Shown one piece after another: positions 7,988 through 17,961 of a stretch of 64,000 nucleotides of DNA. The notes under the pieces were generated by a model. The model was not told where the DNA came from. It made no database searches and saw only the letters and a list, made by a program, of their open reading frames with translations. A program made the translations under genes and the position numbers. This DNA is from Stappia albiluteola (GTDB lineage Bacteria > Pseudomonadota > Alphaproteobacteria > Rhizobiales > Stappiaceae), in assembly GCF_014050225.1 (NCBI RefSeq), contig NZ_JACFXV010000044.1, forward strand, positions 1 through 64,000, read 5' to 3'. Numbering within the stretch: the stretch's first letter is position 1; each line of letters starts with the position of its first letter.

Positions 7988-8548
7988 TCAGGCCCGCCTC
8001 TTGCGGCCTGCCTCCACCACCGCTTCTGCAAAGGCGAAACCATCGCTCATCGCTTCGCGGAACAGGCTGAAGAAGGAGGGACTCGTCGGTTCCAGGCGGC
8101 CGATCACGTCGCCTGCCTCGAAGGTCAGTTCGGCGGCGAACTTGCGTGCCAGCACCTGCATGGCGCGATTGGTTGCCAGGCAGTTGATGTAGATGTGCGA
8201 AAGCCCCCGATTGCGCGCGGCAATCAGCGTCAGCTCCATCAGCTTCGTACCGACCCCCGACTTCTGCCAGCCGTCTTCCACCGAGAAGGCGGCTTCCGCC
8301 ATGGTCCGGTTGTCGATTGGCCGCAATTCCGCGACGGCGCGCAACGTCCCGCCAACGAAGAAGCCATGGATCACGGTGCCGAGCGTTAGGCTCGTTTCCG
8401 CGTAGCTGCGTAGGAAGGCGTCGCTTGCCTTCATTGCGAATCGGCTGCGACGGGCTTCCGGCGACAGCCTGAGCAAATGGTCGCGGAACTGCGCCAGTTC
8501 CGCATAAGTCAGTTTTCGGATATGCCCGTTGTCGATTTCACGCGGCAT
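7988..8548 (-). CDS. GNAT-family N-acetyltransferase
   Basis: A 186-residue protein with a GCN5-related acetyltransferase fold. The acetyl-CoA pyrophosphate-binding motif is visible as VEDGWQKSGVGTKLMELTLIAARNRG (Q-x-x-G-x-G-x/A type). The preceding strands and the following INCLATNRAMQVLARKF region fit motif B. The substrate (small molecule, protein N-terminus or lysine) cannot be read from sequence. Strong ribosome site (gaaggagc) before the start. It is divergent from the region containing a candidate small RNA. Confidence 0.88.
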   Translation of the reverse strand: MPREIDNGHIRKLTYAELAQFRDHLLRLSPEARRSRFAMKASDAFLRSYAETSLTLGTVIHGFFVGGTLRAVAELRPIDNRTMAEAAFSVEDGWQKSGVGTKLMELTLIAARNRGLSHIYINCLATNRAMQVLARKFAAELTFEAGDVIGRLEPTSPSFFSLFREAMSDGFAFAEAVVEAGRKRRA

Positions 8549-8682
8549 GTCTCGCTCCTTCCGATCCTCAACGATCCATGGTGCGAGCCGCTCCTTGGTC
8601 TTCCCTTGGCCCGATCTTGCCCGAAAAGTCGGCGATTATTCGGGATTGTGCCTTGAACCCGCAGGAATCTGCGCTTTTTTTT
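8549..8682 (+). ncRNA. Candidate small RNA ending at an orphan terminator
   Basis: No plus-strand coding gene precedes the terminator at 8660-8682, since the neighbouring GNAT gene reads leftward. The preceding 110 bases contain a second hairpin (CCCGAA at 8620-8625 pairing with TTCGGG at 8639-8644) and pyrimidine-rich CCTTGG motifs at 8593-8598 and 8604-8609 that could pair with ribosome-binding sites. I see no convincing -35/-10 pair, so the 5' end is a guess. The rest of the gap (8683-8982) shows only an isolated TATAAT at 8762-8767 without a good -35. Confidence 0.35.
8660..8682 (+). terminator. Orphan Rho-independent terminator
   Basis: A 5-bp CGCAG/CTGCG stem with a GAAT loop is followed by one C and eight T residues. 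The run of eight T is among the longest in the window, yet no plus-strand gene lies upstream. Confidence 0.7.
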
Positions 8683-8982
8683 CGAGGTGCGGGCGAATGT
8701 TTTCGAATCTGCCAGCCAAACGGTAGGCGATTATACCGCATCGCAGCAACGTTGGCCCCTATATAATTGTGCGGTGCGAAATGTCCATGGTCACGATATT
8801 GCCTGTTTCAGGTTTATCAAGGTTTCATACACCATAACGGAGCGTGCGCCGTGGGAGCCCGGGCTTGCCACCGGGAAGATGCCAAGGATATCAGGGGCGC
8901 TAAAGGATCTAAGTTTCGAGCTTGTTTCATTCCAACCGGCCCAATCGGGATGGACTATGCTCCAGGAAAGGACTCGCAAGCG

Positions 8983-9516
8983 ATGAATCGTCATCTCTCC
9001 CTCGCTTTTGTCGTCGCCTTGGCGATTGCGGCTGCGGGCTGCCAAAGGCTTGGATGGAGCAGTTCGCGCCCCGCGCCCCTGCCGGCGACGCCGACGCCGC
9101 CCGTCGCGAGCGAACCTCTGGCCCCGCTGCCGGGCACGGAGCAGACGGGGCTTCCCTCCGATCAGCAGCAGCCATTCGGCACCGAGGAGCAGCAGGTGGC
9201 TGCCGCTCCGCTCGAACCACCGGCGGATGCCAAGGAAATCGGTCGTTCCGACCTTCTCGGCGGCTGGTCCATCGCCTCCGGTGCGGATAACTGCAAGCTG
9301 TTCATGACGCTGACCACCTGGAGCGGCGGCTACCGGGCGAATTCGCGCGGCTGCAACTCTTCCGACCTGCAGCGGATCTCGGCCTGGGATCTGAGCGGCA
9401 AGCAGGTGGTGCTGAAGGATGAGTCCGGCGCGACCGTCGCCCAGCTCTATTCGGCGGGCGCCGAACAGTTCAGCGGCCAGACTTCGGGCGGTCAGGCGAT
9501 CTCGGTCTATCGCTGA
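8983..9516 (+). CDS. Omp19-like outer-membrane lipoprotein with protease-inhibitor (Inh/AprI) domain
   Basis: A 177-residue lipoprotein. The signal peptide (about residues 1-20) ends in a lipobox with AAAGC. A Pro/Ala/Gln-rich linker (about 21-85) leads to a C-terminal Inh/AprI-type beta-barrel domain (about 86-177) with LLGGWSI, two cysteines likely forming the family disulfide (NCKLF and SRGCNS) and the GQTSGGQAISVYR end. Length and layout match Brucella Omp19, an outer-membrane lipoprotein reported to inhibit host proteases. The ATG at 8983 is chosen because it begins the signal peptide; upstream in-frame sequence is unrelated. Confidence 0.85.
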   Translation: MNRHLSLAFVVALAIAAAGCQRLGWSSSRPAPLPATPTPPVASEPLAPLPGTEQTGLPSDQQQPFGTEEQQVAAAPLEPPADAKEIGRSDLLGGWSIASGADNCKLFMTLTTWSGGYRANSRGCNSSDLQRISAWDLSGKQVVLKDESGATVAQLYSAGAEQFSGQTSGGQAISVYR

Positions 9517-9568
9517 GCGATCGTGCCGGGGCTCGCCCGGTGCCAATCTGGAAAAGGGAGGCGGTGGA

Positions 9569-9994
9569 ATGTCGCTTTGGCCCGTCCTCGAAGACGAGGA
9601 AATGTCGCCCGCCTCCCGTGCGGTCCTGGATGATATCCGCCGGACCAGGAACACGGACTTCGTCAATAATTTCTGGCGGGTTCTGGCAAACGATCCCGCG
9701 CTTCTGAAGCGGACCTGGGAAAGCCTGAAGGACGTCATGGCGCCCGGCGCGCTGGACCCGTTGACCAAGGAAATGCTCTATCTCGCCGTCTCGCTCGCCA
9801 ATTCCTGCGACTATTGCGTTCGCTCTCATACGGCTGCCGCGCGCGCGAAGGGCATGAGCGAGGCTCAGCTTGGCGAGCTTCTGGGCGTAGTCGGCATGGC
9901 GAGCGAAACCAACAAGCTGGCCGCCGGGTTGCAGGTTCCGGTCGACGAAGCATTCTTGGCCCCAGTTTCCGCTTCCGGGAACGCAGGCAATTGA
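9569..9994 (+). CDS. Carboxymuconolactone decarboxylase / alkylhydroperoxidase-like protein
   Basis: A 141-residue CMD-family protein. The redox motif SCDYCVRSHTAAA has the C-x-x-C-x3-H arrangement of AhpD-type proteins. The preceding DPLTKEMLYLAVSLAN helix is typical. It would be cytosolic and possibly acts in peroxide or reactive-metabolite removal; the substrate is unknown. Strong ribosome site (aagggaggcgg) before ATG 9569. It lies 52 bases after the Omp19-like gene on the same strand and is distinct in sequence from the family member at 6922-7269. Confidence 0.87.
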   Translation: MSLWPVLEDEEMSPASRAVLDDIRRTRNTDFVNNFWRVLANDPALLKRTWESLKDVMAPGALDPLTKEMLYLAVSLANSCDYCVRSHTAAARAKGMSEAQLGELLGVVGMASETNKLAAGLQVPVDEAFLAPVSASGNAGN

Positions 9995-10081
9995 ACGAAG
10001 GGCCCTCTTGCCTTTTGCCGGCTCCCTTGGCAATTGCGAAGCTGCACGGCGCTTAGCCCACGTTCAGGCGCGTAGAAGCTC

Positions 10082-11260
10082 ATGAATGACAGTTCAATAC
10101 AGCCGGGCACCCTGCCCATGGCTCCCTCCGTCGCCGGTCGCTATGCGGCTCTGGTTGCGGCGGGGGAAATTGATGCAGATCCGGCACAGCAGGCGGTCGT
10201 CGGTCGCCTTGATCATCTGAATTCCGTGCTCGGCGATGTCGAGCTTGCCTCCAAGAAGAGTTCGCTCGGCTGGCTGTTCGGCAAGCGGCGCGCGCCGGCC
10301 GATCCGGTGAAGGGGCTCTACATCTGGGGTTCCGTCGGGCGCGGCAAGACCATGTTGATGGACCTGTTCTTCGAGGTGGCGACCGTGCGGCGCAAGCGGC
10401 GGGTGCATTTCCACGAATTCATGGAAGACGTGCACGATCGGGTCCACCGCACCCGGCTTGCCATCAAGGCGGGCACGATCAAGGGCAGCGATCCCATTCC
10501 GCCGGTTGCCGCGGAGATTGCCGAAGAAACCCGGCTCTTGTGCTTCGACGAATTCGCCGTGACCGACATTGCCGATGCGATGATCCTTGGGAGGTTGTTC
10601 ACCCATCTTTTCGATCTCGGCGTCGTGGTGGTTGCAACGTCGAATGTCGATCCGCAGGATCTTTACAGGGATGGGCTCAATCGCGGCCATTTCATGGGGT
10701 TCATCTCGCTGCTTCAAGCCAGGGTCGATGTCATGCGCCTGGATGCCAGGACTGATTACCGGCTGGAAAAGCTTGCCGGCGCCGCCGTCTACGTGACGCC
10801 GCTGGGGGCCGAAGCGGATGCGGCCATGGAAGGCCTCTGGCGCAAGCTCACCCATGGAATGACGGCGCATGCGGAAGAACTGGAGGCGAAGGGGCGCAAG
10901 ATCGCAGTTCCCCGCACGGTCGCCGGCGTCGCGAGGTTTACGTTTGCGGAACTTTGCGAGCGGCCGCTGTCGGCGGCAGACTATCTGCGCATCGCGCACG
11001 CCTATCATACCATCGTCCTGGAAGGCGTGCCCGTTATGGCGCTGGCACAGCGCAATGCCGCCAAGCGTCTCATCAATCTGGTCGATGCGCTCTATGACAA
11101 TCGCATCAAGTTGGTCGTGTCGGCCGCCGCCGAGCCGGACGGGCTTTACACCGCCACCACGGGTGCGGAATCCTTCGAGTTCGCCCGCACCGCCTCGCGC
11201 CTCATCGAAATGCGCTCCGAGGCCTGGCTTGCGGGCTCCGAAGTCGACACTGCTTCCTGA
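10082..11260 (+). CDS. zapE: Cell division protein ZapE (AFG1-like ATPase)
   Basis: A 392-residue AAA-type ATPase. ZapE associates with the division ring and influences FtsZ polymers in an ATP-dependent way; the mitochondrial homologue is Afg1/Lace1. The Walker A is GSVGRGKT (residues 83-90). The Walker B is LLCFDEFAVTDIADAMIL, followed by the VVVATSN sensor segment and a C-terminal YDNRIKLVVSA region typical of the family. Position just upstream of mdh is the conserved order in Rhizobiales. Usual length, no oddities. Confidence 0.95.
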   Translation: MNDSSIQPGTLPMAPSVAGRYAALVAAGEIDADPAQQAVVGRLDHLNSVLGDVELASKKSSLGWLFGKRRAPADPVKGLYIWGSVGRGKTMLMDLFFEVATVRRKRRVHFHEFMEDVHDRVHRTRLAIKAGTIKGSDPIPPVAAEIAEETRLLCFDEFAVTDIADAMILGRLFTHLFDLGVVVVATSNVDPQDLYRDGLNRGHFMGFISLLQARVDVMRLDARTDYRLEKLAGAAVYVTPLGAEADAAMEGLWRKLTHGMTAHAEELEAKGRKIAVPRTVAGVARFTFAELCERPLSAADYLRIAHAYHTIVLEGVPVMALAQRNAAKRLINLVDALYDNRIKLVVSAAAEPDGLYTATTGAESFEFARTASRLIEMRSEAWLAGSEVDTAS

Positions 11261-11363
11261 ATGCGCCGGTTGACTCCGCCGGGCAGGTAAAAGGCATCAA
11301 AAACCGCTGCGCCGGGCGCAATAATCTTTTGTTCAGGTTGCACGTGACGAACAAAGGGAGTAG

Positions 11364-12389
<1,026 letters not shown>

Positions 12390-12401
12390 TCTTCGCTCCA
12401 T

Positions 12402-12446
12402 CGCGGGGCCGGTGGGCCCCGCGCCCCGGGCGGCCTTTTCCCGGGG
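12402..12446 (+). other. Two consecutive GC-rich hairpins between mdh and sucC
   Basis: A 9-bp perfect stem (12402-12410/12415-12423, CGCGGGGCC with a GGTG loop) is followed immediately by a 7-bp stem (12424-12430/12440-12446, CCCCGGG). Neither has a T tract, so they look more like an mRNA-stabilising or processing structure, or a weak partial terminator, than a full Rho-independent terminator. Confidence 0.55.
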
Positions 12447-12526
12447 ACCGGTTTGGCCCGCGTCGATGCAATGGCTCATGCGCGGGCCGATCCTGCGGCA
12501 CATCTCCAGCTTGAGGGATCACGCGC

Positions 12527-13726
12527 ATGAACATTCATGAATACCAGGCGAAGGCGGTGCTGAAGGAATATGGCGCGCCGGTTGCCGAGGGCGTCGCCAT
12601 ATTCTCGGCCGACGAGGCGGAAGCGGCGGCGAAGAAGCTGCCTGGCCCGCTTTGGGTCGTGAAGTCCCAGATCCATGCCGGCGGACGCGGCAAGGGCAAG
12701 TTCAAGGAACTCGGCCCCGACGCGAAGGGTGGCGTGCGGCTTGCCTTCTCCGTCGAGGACGTCGTCAAGAATGCGCGCGAGATGCTGGGCAACACGCTCG
12801 TCACCAAGCAGACGGGCGCGAGCGGCAAGGTTGTGAACCGCCTCTATATCGAGGACGGCGCCGACATCGACCGCGAGCTCTACCTGTCGCTGCTGGTCGA
12901 TCGCAGCGTGGGGCGCGTGGCCTTCGTCGTCTCCACCGAGGGCGGCGTCGACATCGAGACGGTCGCCGAGGAAACGCCGGAAAAGATCGTCACCCTGCCG
13001 ATCGATCCGGAAACGGGCGTAACGGCGGAAGATGCGGGCAGGCTTTGCGATGCGCTGCGCCTGGAGGGCGAGGCCCGCGCCGACGGGCTGAAGATCTTTC
13101 CGATTCTCTACAAGGCCTTCGTCGAGAAGGACATGAGCCTTCTCGAGGTCAATCCGCTGATCGTCATGAAGGACGGCCGGGTGCGCCTGCTCGATGCCAA
13201 GGTCTCCTTCGACGGCAACGCGCTCTTCCGCCATCCGGACATCGTCGCGCTGCGCGACAAGACGGAAGAAGACGAGAAGGAAATCGAGGCCTCCAAATAC
13301 GACCTCGCCTATGTGGCGCTCGACGGCGACATCGGCTGCATGGTCAATGGCGCCGGCCTTGCCATGGCGACCATGGATATCATCAAGCTCTACGGCTCCG
13401 AGCCGGCGAACTTCCTCGATGTCGGCGGCGGCGCCTCCAAGGAAAAGGTGACGGCGGCGTTCAAGATCATCACCGCCGATCCGAATGTGAAGGGCATCCT
13501 GGTCAATATCTTCGGCGGCATCATGCGCTGCGATGTGATCGCGGAAGGCGTCGTTGCGGCCGTGAAGGAAGTCGGCCTCCAGGTGCCGCTGGTCGTTCGC
13601 CTTGAGGGGACCAACGTCCAGCTTGGCAAGGACATCATCAACAATTCGGGGCTCAACGTCATCGCCGCCGACGACCTTGACGATGCCGCCCAGAAGATCG
13701 TCGCCGCTGTGAAGGGGAAGAACTGA
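12527..13726 (+). CDS. sucC: Succinyl-CoA synthetase (ADP-forming) beta subunit
   Basis: A 399-residue beta subunit of succinate-CoA ligase, which makes ATP or GTP from succinyl-CoA in the TCA cycle. The N-terminal ATP-grasp domain begins MNIHEYQAK and carries [16 protein letters not shown]. The C-terminal CoA-ligase domain has GGGASKEKV and the conserved [13 protein letters not shown] segment contacting the alpha-subunit phosphohistidine site. The stop codon TGA shares its final A with the ATG of sucD, indicating translational coupling. Normal length. Confidence 0.97.
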   Translation: MNIHEYQAKAVLKEYGAPVAEGVAIFSADEAEAAAKKLPGPLWVVKSQIHAGGRGKGKFKELGPDAKGGVRLAFSVEDVVKNAREMLGNTLVTKQTGASGKVVNRLYIEDGADIDRELYLSLLVDRSVGRVAFVVSTEGGVDIETVAEETPEKIVTLPIDPETGVTAEDAGRLCDALRLEGEARADGLKIFPILYKAFVEKDMSLLEVNPLIVMKDGRVRLLDAKVSFDGNALFRHPDIVALRDKTEEDEKEIEASKYDLAYVALDGDIGCMVNGAGLAMATMDIIKLYGSEPANFLDVGGGASKEKVTAAFKIITADPNVKGILVNIFGGIMRCDVIAEGVVAAVKEVGLQVPLVVRLEGTNVQLGKDIINNSGLNVIAADDLDDAAQKIVAAVKGKN

Positions 13727-14634
13727 TGTCCATTCTGGTCAACAAGGACACCAAGGTCATCGTCCAGGGCCTGACGGGCAAGACCGGCACCTTTCACACG
13801 GAACAGGCGCTCGCCTATAACGGCACCAGGATGGTGGCCGGCGTTCATCCCAAGAAGGGTGGCGAGACCTGGACGAGCGGGCTGGAAGGCGCGGCGGAAC
13901 TGCCCATCTATGCCAGTGTCGGCGAGGCAAAGGAAGCGACCGGCGCCAACGCGTCGGTGATCTACGTGCCGCCGGCAGGAGCTGCGGCCGCGATCATCGA
14001 GGCGATCGAGGCGGAAATCCCCTTCATCGTCTGCATCACGGAAGGCATTCCGGTGATGGACATGGTCAAGGTCAAGGCGAAGCTCGAGAAGTCGAAGTCG
14101 CGCCTGCTCGGCCCGAACTGCCCGGGTGTGCTGACGCCGGACGAGTGCAAGATCGGCATCATGCCGGGCTCCATCTTCAAGAAGGGGTCGGTCGGCGTTG
14201 TCTCGCGCTCCGGCACGCTGACGTATGAAGCGGTGTTCCAGACCACCAATGCGGGCCTCGGCCAGACCACGGCCGTCGGTATTGGCGGTGACCCGGTCAA
14301 GGGCACCGAGTTCATCGACGTGCTCGAGATGTTCCTCGCCGACGACGAAACCAAGTCGATCATCATGATCGGCGAGATCGGCGGCTCGGCCGAGGAAGAT
14401 GCCGCCCAGTTCCTCAAGGACGAGGCCAAGCGCGGGCGCAGCAAGCCAATGGTCGGCTTCATTGCTGGCCGCACCGCTCCTCCGGGCCGGACCATGGGCC
14501 ACGCGGGCGCCGTCATCTCCGGCGGCAAGGGTGGCGCCGAGGACAAGATCGCAGCGATGGAAGCGGCGGGCATCCGCGTTTCCCCGTCGCCGGCCAAGCT
14601 TGGCGAGACGCTTGTCGAGGTTTTGAAGGGATAA
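13726..14634 (+). CDS. sucD: Succinyl-CoA synthetase alpha subunit
   Basis: A 302-residue alpha subunit. The CoA-binding Rossmann domain starts with [25 protein letters not shown]. The C-terminal half holds the phosphohistidine loop ([20 protein letters not shown], in which the histidine of GHAG is phosphorylated). It pairs with SucC in the cytoplasm. Start overlaps the sucC stop by one base. Downstream is a 212-base gap before sucA with only a weak AT-rich hairpin, so sucA may have its own promoter or depend on read-through. Confidence 0.97.
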   Translation: MSILVNKDTKVIVQGLTGKTGTFHTEQALAYNGTRMVAGVHPKKGGETWTSGLEGAAELPIYASVGEAKEATGANASVIYVPPAGAAAAIIEAIEAEIPFIVCITEGIPVMDMVKVKAKLEKSKSRLLGPNCPGVLTPDECKIGIMPGSIFKKGSVGVVSRSGTLTYEAVFQTTNAGLGQTTAVGIGGDPVKGTEFIDVLEMFLADDETKSIIMIGEIGGSAEEDAAQFLKDEAKRGRSKPMVGFIAGRTAPPGRTMGHAGAVISGGKGGAEDKIAAMEAAGIRVSPSPAKLGETLVEVLKG

Positions 14635-14846
14635 AACTGTTTCGGCGCGCGAGTTTTCCCTTTTTAAACCGTGCGCCGGACACCATAGTAAGCTCGGTTT
14701 GGCTTTCGTTGCGGAAGCTGCCGACCTTTGAAGGACGGGGTTGGCGCGGGACACGCCCCGCGCTGATCTTTTAAATTCGGCTTTAGGGGCGCTGCGTGAA
14801 AGGGCACCCCACAAGGAGCAGGCGGAGTTTCTCCGCTATCAGGACA

Positions 14847-17831
14847 ATGGCTCGGCAAGACGCGAACGCACAATTCGCGCTGACGTCGTTCCTTTACGGC
14901 GCCAACGCAGGCTATATCGAAGACCTCTACGCACAATATCAGGAAAACCCCACCTCTCTCGACGAGGAGTGGCGGGCGTTCTTCTCTGAGCTCCACGACA
15001 ATCGCGACGACGTGCTGAAGGAGGCGCGCGGCGCCACCTGGGCTCGCCCGGACTGGCCGATCCCGGCCAATGGCGAACTGGTCAGCGCGCTTGACGGCAA
15101 CTGGGGCGCGACCGAAAAGGTCATCGGCGACAAGATCAGGAACAAGGCGAAGGCCAAGGGCGTCGACATGAGCGACGCCGCGGTTCAGCAGGCGACGCGG
15201 GATTCCGTGCGCGCCCTGATGATGATCCGCGCCTACCGCATGCGCGGCCACCTGCATGCGGATCTCGATCCTCTGCAGCTGAGTTCCGGCGGCGATCACG
15301 AGGAACTGCACCCGGCTTCCTACGGTTTCAAGGAGAGCGACTGGGACCGCAAGATCTTCATAGATCACGTGCTCGGCCTCGAATTCGCGACCATCCGCGA
15401 GATGCTGGCGATCCTGAAGCGCACCTATTGCTCCACGCTTGGCGTCGAGTTCATGCATATTTCCGATCCGACGGAAAAGGCGTGGATCCAGGAGCGCATC
15501 GAGGGGCCGGACAAGCAGGTGACCTTCACGCCGGAAGGCAAGAAGGCGATCCTCAACAAGCTCATCGAGGCGGAAGGCTTCGAGAAGTTCATCGACGTCA
15601 AGTATACCGGCACCAAGCGCTTCGGCCTCGACGGCGGTGAGTCGCTGATCCCGGCGCTCGAGCAGATCATCAAGCGGGGCGGCGCCCTGGGTGTGCGGGA
15701 CATCGTGCTGGGCATGGCCCATCGCGGCCGTCTGAATGTGCTCTCCCAGGTGATGATGAAGCCGCACCGGGCGATCTTCCACGAGTTCAAGGGCGGTTCC
15801 TTCCACCCGGACGACGTGGAAGGCTCGGGTGACGTGAAATACCACCTCGGCGCTTCCGCTGACCGTGCCTTCGACGGCAACAACGTCCACCTGTCGCTGA
15901 CCGCCAACCCGTCGCACCTCGAGATCGTCGATCCGGTGGTGCTCGGTAAGGCGCGCGCCAAGCAGGATCAGCTGTCGGCGGTGAACGGACATTGGGTGGA
16001 GACGACCGAAGTCGATCGCTCCAAGGTGCTGCCACTGCTGCTGCACGGCGACGCGGCCTTCGCCGGCCAGGGCGTCGTTGCCGAATGCTTCGGCCTGTCG
16101 GCGCTGCGCGGCCATCGCACCGGCGGCTCGATCCACGTCATCATCAACAACCAGATCGGCTTTACCACCAATCCGCGCTTCTCGCGCTCGTCGCCCTATC
16201 CCTCGGACGTGGCGAAGATGATCGAGGCGCCGATCTTCCACTGCAACGGCGACGATCCGGAAGCGGTTGTGTTTGCCGCCAAGATCGCGACCGAATTCCG
16301 CCAGACATTCGGCAAGCCGGTGGTGATTGACATGATCTGCTACCGCCGCTTCGGTCATAACGAGTCCGACGAGCCGGCGTTCACGCAACCGATCATGTAC
16401 CGAAAGGTGCGCAGCCATCCCACGACCCTGCAGATTTACGCCGAAAAGCTGATCCGCGAAGGCGTCGTGACCGCCGACGGCGTGGAGCAGATGAAGGCCG
16501 ACTATCGCAAGCGGCTCGACGACGAGTTCGAGGCGGGACAGGCCTACAAGCCCAACAAGGCGGACTGGCTGGACGGTAAGTGGGCCGGCATGCGCCAGGC
16601 TCAGGACAATGACGATCCCCGCCGCGGCATGACGAGTCTCGCTCCCGCCGAGATCAAGACCCTTGGCGAACGGCTGACTCACGTGCCGGAGGGCTTCAAC
16701 GTCCACCGCACCATCCGCCGTTTCATGGAAAACCGCCAGAAGATGTTCGAGTCGGGCGAGGGCTTCGACTGGGCGACTGCCGAAGCGCTGGCCTTCGCTT
16801 CGCTGCTCAGTGAGGGTCATCCCGTGCGCCTGTCCGGCCAGGACTGCGAGCGCGGCACCTTTTCGCAGCGCCATTCGGTGCTCTACGATCAGGAGACCGA
16901 ATCCCGCTACATCCCGCTCAACAACCTCAAGGAGGGCCAGGCCCGCTATGAGGTGATCAACTCGATGCTCTCGGAAGAGGCGGTGCTCGGCTTCGAATAT
17001 GGCTATTCGCTGAGTGAGCCGAACGCGCTCACGATGTGGGAAGCCCAGTTCGGCGACTTCGCCAACGGCGCGCAGGTGGTGTTCGACCAGTTCCTGACTT
17101 CCGGCGAGCGCAAGTGGCTCAGGATGTCGGGCCTCGTCTGCCTGCTGCCGCACGGCTACGAGGGCCAGGGGCCGGAGCATTCCTCGGCACGTCTGGAGCG
17201 CTTCCTGCAGATGTGCGCCGAAGACAATATCCAGGTCGCCAACTGCTCGACGCCGGCCAACTACTTCCACATCCTGCGCCGGCAGCTGAAGCGCGATTTC
17301 CGCAAGCCGCTAATCCTGATGACGCCGAAATCGCTGCTGCGCCACAAGCGGGCGATTTCGAAGTTTTCGGAGTTCAGCGACGGTTCCTCGTTCCATCGCC
17401 TGCTGTGGGACGATGCGCAGCTCAATCCGGGCGAGGGCATCAAGCTCGCGCCGGACAACAAGATCCGCCGCGTCGTCATGTGCACCGGCAAGGTCTATTA
17501 CGATCTGCTGGAGGAGCGCGAGAAGCGGGGCATCAACGATGTCTACCTGCTTCGCGTCGAGCAGCTCTATCCGTTCCCGACCAAGGCGTTGGTGACGGAA
17601 CTGTCGCGCTTCAAGAACGCGGACATGGTCTGGTGCCAGGAAGAACCCAAGAACATGGGTTCGTGGACCTTCATCCAGCCCTATGTGGAATGGGTTCTTG
17701 GTCAGATCGGCGCGAAGTGCGACCGTCCGCGCTATGTGGGGCGCGCGGCTTCGGCGGCGACCGCCACCGGCTTGATGTCCAAGCACCTGGCCCAGCTCCA
17801 GGCATTCCTCGACGAGGCCTTCGCCGCCTGA
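14847..17831 (+). CDS. sucA: 2-oxoglutarate dehydrogenase E1 component
   Basis: A 994-residue thiamine-diphosphate enzyme that decarboxylates 2-oxoglutarate and transfers the succinyl group to the SucB lipoyl arm. The N-terminal FLYGANAGYIEDLYAQYQ segment is the SucB-binding tail. The GMAHRGRLNVL, GDAAFAGQG and HNESDEPAFTQP regions form the ThDP site, and YGYSLSEPNALTMWEAQFGDF is typical of the C-terminal half. The ATG at 14847 (MARQDAN) is chosen over an upstream GTG at 14796, because the family starts at this motif. Confidence 0.96.
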   Translation: MARQDANAQFALTSFLYGANAGYIEDLYAQYQENPTSLDEEWRAFFSELHDNRDDVLKEARGATWARPDWPIPANGELVSALDGNWGATEKVIGDKIRNKAKAKGVDMSDAAVQQATRDSVRALMMIRAYRMRGHLHADLDPLQLSSGGDHEELHPASYGFKESDWDRKIFIDHVLGLEFATIREMLAILKRTYCSTLGVEFMHISDPTEKAWIQERIEGPDKQVTFTPEGKKAILNKLIEAEGFEKFIDVKYTGTKRFGLDGGESLIPALEQIIKRGGALGVRDIVLGMAHRGRLNVLSQVMMKPHRAIFHEFKGGSFHPDDVEGSGDVKYHLGASADRAFDGNNVHLSLTANPSHLEIVDPVVLGKARAKQDQLSAVNGHWVETTEVDRSKVLPLLLHGDAAFAGQGVVAECFGLSALRGHRTGGSIHVIINNQIGFTTNPRFSRSSPYPSDVAKMIEAPIFHCNGDDPEAVVFAAKIATEFRQTFGKPVVIDMICYRRFGHNESDEPAFTQPIMYRKVRSHPTTLQIYAEKLIREGVVTADGVEQMKADYRKRLDDEFEAGQAYKPNKADWLDGKWAGMRQAQDNDDPRRGMTSLAPAEIKTLGERLTHVPEGFNVHRTIRRFMENRQKMFESGEGFDWATAEALAFASLLSEGHPVRLSGQDCERGTFSQRHSVLYDQETESRYIPLNNLKEGQARYEVINSMLSEEAVLGFEYGYSLSEPNALTMWEAQFGDFANGAQVVFDQFLTSGERKWLRMSGLVCLLPHGYEGQGPEHSSARLERFLQMCAEDNIQVANCSTPANYFHILRRQLKRDFRKPLILMTPKSLLRHKRAISKFSEFSDGSSFHRLLWDDAQLNPGEGIKLAPDNKIRRVVMCTGKVYYDLLEEREKRGINDVYLLRVEQLYPFPTKALVTELSRFKNADMVWCQEEPKNMGSWTFIQPYVEWVLGQIGAKCDRPRYVGRAASAATATGLMSKHLAQLQAFLDEAFAA

Positions 17832-17961
17832 GGCGGAGGTCATTTCCAGTTACCGTTGATGCATGAGGAGCCCGGGCCTGCCGTAGGTTCGCCGAAGAAG
17901 GCGGCGGCCGGTCCGGGAGAAGCTCCGAAGAAGGCCCCGAAAAAGGCAAAGAGATACGATC

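Noticed and set aside
14635-14846. AAAACT/AGTTTT hairpin between sucD and sucA as a terminator
   Set aside because: Short AT-only stem with a 13-base loop; sucA is expected to be co-expressed with sucCD, so a real terminator is doubtful.
14664-17270. Long minus-strand ORF opposite sucA (868 codons)
   Set aside because: Shadow of sucA with no recognisable domain and no ribosome site.
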